Under the pieces are notes generated by a model, which had not been told where the DNA came from, did no database searches, and saw nothing but the letters and a program-made list of their open reading frames with translations. 16,968 nt of DNA, taken from the NCBI GenBank assembly GCA_964593515.1, contig CAZQJH010000020.1, forward strand, positions 1 to 16,968, written 5' to 3'. Position 1 is the stretch's first letter, and each line of letters opens with the position of its first letter. This document shows positions 14,062 through 16,968 of this stretch, piece by piece. Position numbers and translations under genes: made by a program. This DNA is from JAXJYR01 sp964593515 (GTDB lineage Bacteria > Bacillota_I > Bacilli_A > Erysipelotrichales > Erysipelotrichaceae).

Positions 14062-16335
14062 ATGGCAAAAAAGAGCAAAGTAAGCAAAAATAAAAGTAAA
14101 TTAAAAATGGATTCAATTATTGCATTATATTTAGGAGCATTTTTAATTATAACTTTATCAATTATTGCTATTTTAGAATTAGGTTTTGTAGGAGTTACCT
14201 TAGCTAATATTATGAAATATTTAGTTGGTAATTTATATGCTCTTTTCTTCTTGCTGATGATTGTTGTTGCAATATCGTTACTATGGAAAAAGAGAGTCAT
14301 AAATATCTCTATGAGATATTTATTGGCTATCTTTTTCTTATTATTTGTATGGATGGTTGCATCAGCTTTTCCAAGTGAAGATTTAAAGGGTTTTGATATA
14401 TTATTTAATTATGTAACTAATACTGTTGCTATGTTTAAAGGACAATTAAGTTTTGCTGGTGGTATTATTGGTGCTTTTTTTATAAGTCTATTAACGGTTT
14501 TATTTGATATAACTGGTACTAAAGTAGTCTTAGTTGCTTTAGCTATTTTAGCTATATGTTTATTATTAAGTGGAAGAATTGGTCTTTATTTAAAAAATAT
14601 TAAAGAACAAGGTATTAAAAAAGCTAAAGAAAAAGCACAAAAAAATAAAGAAAAACAAAAGAAAAAAGAAACTAAACGTGAAATTGAAAATTTAGTTGAG
14701 CATGAAGATAAACAACCTTCAAATAAGCAAGATCAAGTTGAAATAGAAAGTGAAAGGGAAGAAATATTACCTATTTCTATTCCCACAACAATCGAAAAGA
14801 AAGAAGAGAAAACAAGTAAGCAAAGCGAAAATATTGAAATTATCGAAAATGTAATTGGGAAAAAAGATACTTTTGTATCACAATTTGCTTTTGATATTGA
14901 TGCTTATAGTTTACCTTCAATTAATTTATTAGATGATGTTAGTAAGAAAAATAAAGATAATACTAATCAAAAATCAGCTAGTGAATGTGGTCAGCGTTTA
15001 ATAGAATTATTAGAACAATTTGGGGTTAAAGCTAAATTAGTAGCAATTCAGATTGGACCTACTGTTACAAGATTTGAAATTAAACCGGATTTAGGAGTTA
15101 GAGTTAATAAAATTAGTTCGCTTCAACAAGATATTAAAATGGCTTTAGCAGCTAGTGAAATTCGTATTGAAGCACCAATTCCGGGAAAAAGTGCGGTAGG
15201 AATTGAAATTCCTAATGCGAAAAAAAATACTGTAAGTATGCGTGAATTATTAACTAATGTCCCTAATGATTTAAAAAATAAATCTTTATTAATTGCTTTA
15301 GGTAAAGATTTAAGTGGTAATTGTATTTATGGGGAATTAAATAAAATGCCACACTTATTAATTGCTGGAGCTACTGGTAGTGGTAAAAGTGTATGTGTGA
15401 ATTCAATTATTACTTCGATTTTAATGCGTACTACCCCAGATCAAGTTAAATTGTTATTAATTGATCCTAAAAAGGTTGAATTTACACCATATAAAAATGT
15501 ACCACATTTAATTGCCCCAGTTATTACTGATGGGGAACAAGCTAATCGTTCTTTAAAAGTGGTTGTGAAAATGATGGAAAAACGTTATGACATTTTTGCT
15601 AAATTAGGGGTAAAAAATATTGAAGGATATTATGATTATTTAAAAGCTAATCCTAGTGAAGAATTAGATAAGATGCCTTGGTTAGTTGTTATCATTGATG
15701 AATTAGCTGACTTAATGTTAGCAGCTAGTAAAGAAGTTGAAGCGAGTATTCAACGAATTACGCAATTAGCTAGAGCAGCAGGAATTCATTTAATAGTCGC
15801 AACGCAACGACCTAGTGTTGATGTTATTACTGGGGTTATTAAATCTAATATCCCATCACGTATTGCTTTTCAAGTTTCTAGTAATGTTGATTCACGTACG
15901 ATTATCGATCAACAAGGAGCAGAGCGTTTATTAGGTAATGGAGATATGTTATATGTTCCTCGTGATAGTAATGTTCCGCTTCGTGTTCAAGGTGTTTATG
16001 TTTCAGATAATGAAGTTGAGAAGATTTGTAACTTTGTTTCCCAACAAGCTAAACCTAAATTTGATGATCGTTTCTTATTATTAGAAAGTGTTGAATCTAA
16101 TGACGATGATGATGTAATTGAAATCCAAGATCCATTATTTGATGAGGTTAAATCATTCGTTATTGAAACACGTAAAGCATCGACATCTTTAATTCAACGC
16201 AAATTTTCAGTTGGATATGCTAGAGCGGCTCGATTAGTTGATTTGATGGAAGAACAAGGAATTATCGGACCAAGTCGTGGTAGTAAACCACGTGAAGTAT
16301 TAGTAAAATATGAAGATGTATATGCTGATGAATAA
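14062..16335 (+). CDS. ftsK: DNA translocase FtsK/SpoIIIE
   Basis: A septal ATP-driven double-stranded DNA pump that clears chromosome from the closing division site. The 757 residues show an N-terminal membrane domain with about four spans (roughly 18-45, 55-75, 85-103 and 130-172), a highly charged Lys/Glu linker (180-270), then the motor: Walker A GATGSGKS (436-443), Walker B LVVIIDELAD (541-550), the QLARAAGIHLIVATQRPSVD motif and SNIPSRIAFQVSS. A C-terminal winged-helix gamma domain (about 692-748) is intact and suggests orienting-sequence recognition. Start ATG 14062 has SD AGGTGA; GTG 14053 lies in that SD. It follows rnjB by 9 nt. Whether it serves division or sporulation cannot be told from the sequence. 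Confidence 0.95.
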   Translation: MAKKSKVSKNKSKLKMDSIIALYLGAFLIITLSIIAILELGFVGVTLANIMKYLVGNLYALFFLLMIVVAISLLWKKRVINISMRYLLAIFFLLFVWMVASAFPSEDLKGFDILFNYVTNTVAMFKGQLSFAGGIIGAFFISLLTVLFDITGTKVVLVALAILAICLLLSGRIGLYLKNIKEQGIKKAKEKAQKNKEKQKKKETKREIENLVEHEDKQPSNKQDQVEIESEREEILPISIPTTIEKKEEKTSKQSENIEIIENVIGKKDTFVSQFAFDIDAYSLPSINLLDDVSKKNKDNTNQKSASECGQRLIELLEQFGVKAKLVAIQIGPTVTRFEIKPDLGVRVNKISSLQQDIKMALAASEIRIEAPIPGKSAVGIEIPNAKKNTVSMRELLTNVPNDLKNKSLLIALGKDLSGNCIYGELNKMPHLLIAGATGSGKSVCVNSIITSILMRTTPDQVKLLLIDPKKVEFTPYKNVPHLIAPVITDGEQANRSLKVVVKMMEKRYDIFAKLGVKNIEGYYDYLKANPSEELDKMPWLVVIIDELADLMLAASKEVEASIQRITQLARAAGIHLIVATQRPSVDVITGVIKSNIPSRIAFQVSSNVDSRTIIDQQGAERLLGNGDMLYVPRDSNVPLRVQGVYVSDNEVEKICNFVSQQAKPKFDDRFLLLESVESNDDDDVIEIQDPLFDEVKSFVIETRKASTSLIQRKFSVGYARAARLVDLMEEQGIIGPSRGSKPREVLVKYEDVYADE

Positions 16336-16365
16336 TGGCAATACTAGCAATAAAGGAGGTTTTTT

Positions 16366-16968
16366 ATGAAAATTTCATGGGTCAAGACAAGTAAATTTAA
16401 AGATTATGGTTTATCATTACGATTTTCATGTGTAAATGATGAAAATATTAATGCAAGAAAAGCATTATTAGCTTTTATGTTACAAGATCGTTGTGTTAAA
16501 TATCCAACTAAAGAAAAAATGATTGCTAAACGTGATGAATTATATAATGCACAATGCAGTATTACTAATACTGGTTATGGTTATCGTTTTGTTACTGATT
16601 TTAGAATGCGTTTTTTGAAACCATCAATGATTGATGATCCTAATTATCTAGAAGATTGCTTATCTTTTTACCATGATTTATTATTTGAACCTTTATTTAC
16701 GGAAGAAATTTTAGAAGAAAATAAGCAATTATTACTAACTAAAATTGAATCAATGGAAGATGATGTGAAAACGCAAGTAATTCTTGAAGGATTTAAACAT
16801 TGTAGTGAAGAATATCCTTTAGGATTTAGTGCTTATAATAAAAAAGAATATATTACTAAGTTAACTTTAGATGATATTAAAGAAACTTATCATTCTTTAA
16901 TTCATGATGATGAAGTTGAAATGATTTGTTGTGTTGATGAAGAAAGTGAAGAATTAGTAAAATTAATT
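16366..16968 (+). CDS. ymfF: YmfF-like M16-family peptidase homologue (partial, runs off the window)
   Basis: An open frame of 201 codons from ATG 16366 (SD AAAGGAGGT, 16351-16359) reaches the window edge without a stop. The product is intracellular, with no signal peptide. The order KALLAFMLQDRCVKYPTKEK and RDELYNAQCSITNTGYGYRF matches the N-terminal domain of YmfF-type M16 proteins, where active peptidases carry HxxEH; no such motif occurs in the visible part, as expected for the YmfF partner of a catalytic YmfH. In Bacillus ymfF-ymfH follow spoIIIE, as here, and the family has been linked to elongation factor P modification. The 30-nt gap after ftsK indicates one operon. The catalytic partner should lie just beyond the edge. 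Confidence 0.85.
   Translation, partial: MKISWVKTSKFKDYGLSLRFSCVNDENINARKALLAFMLQDRCVKYPTKEKMIAKRDELYNAQCSITNTGYGYRFVTDFRMRFLKPSMIDDPNYLEDCLSFYHDLLFEPLFTEEILEENKQLLLTKIESMEDDVKTQVILEGFKHCSEEYPLGFSAYNKKEYITKLTLDDIKETYHSLIHDDEVEMICCVDEESEELVKLI

Noticed and set aside
1..16968. CRISPR array, tRNA genes, prophage or defence system
   Set aside because: No regularly spaced repeats, no cloverleaf-type sequences and no phage or defence proteins were seen on either strand; apart from the IS remnants all genes are housekeeping.

Overview
The window is visibly AT-rich chromosomal DNA from a low-G+C Gram-positive bacterium (Firmicutes/Bacillota). AT-ending codons such as TTA (Leu), AAA and GAA dominate, Shine-Dalgarno sequences are strong, promoters look like the housekeeping sigma-A type, and gene order recalls two Bacillus subtilis neighbourhoods: recU-pbp1A / gpsB / rnpB, and the rnjB - spoIIIE - ymfF - rodZ - pgsA - recA - rny - ymdB - miaB stretch. 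RNase Y, RNase J, GpsB and a class A penicillin-binding protein together point to a walled Firmicute. My inference, from base composition and the merged order, is an Erysipelotrichia-like gut lineage; the genus cannot be fixed from the sequence.

Layout. Positions 1-94 are unassigned. Positions 95-1023 hold a decayed IS21-family element on the minus strand (broken istA, broken and internally deleted istB, one recognisable end with repeats). Positions 1091-1229 hold the tail of an IS3-family element on the plus strand, and the terminator of the neighbouring cell-wall operon lies inside it. Then come recU and pbp1A on the minus strand (Holliday-junction resolvase and bifunctional peptidoglycan synthase). 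Divergently on the plus strand are gpsB and the RNase P RNA gene rnpB, which begins right after the gpsB stop. From 5322 to the right edge all genes run on the plus strand as five transcription units: rodZ-pgsA-recA; rny-ymdB; a small 2[4Fe-4S] ferredoxin; miaB; and a degenerate RNase J (J2-like) - ftsK/spoIIIE - ymfF-like M16 protein, which runs off the edge. Each unit up to miaB ends in a clear intrinsic terminator, two of them overlapping the stop codon.

How the genes fit together. The window is housekeeping: cell-wall synthesis and its spatial control (PBP1, GpsB, RodZ), phospholipid synthesis (PgsA), recombination and chromosome segregation (RecU, RecA, FtsK), RNA decay and maturation (RNase P, RNase Y, RNase J), and tRNA modification (MiaB), with a ferredoxin. 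I see no phage, defence, CRISPR or biosynthetic cluster. The most interesting points are: an RNase J homologue that has lost several catalytic and phosphate-pocket residues; a RecA with substitutions at two strongly conserved histidines; a PBP1 with a long C-terminal extension resembling FIVAR repeats; and an operon terminator apparently taken from a dead insertion sequence. I found no convincing undescribed system.
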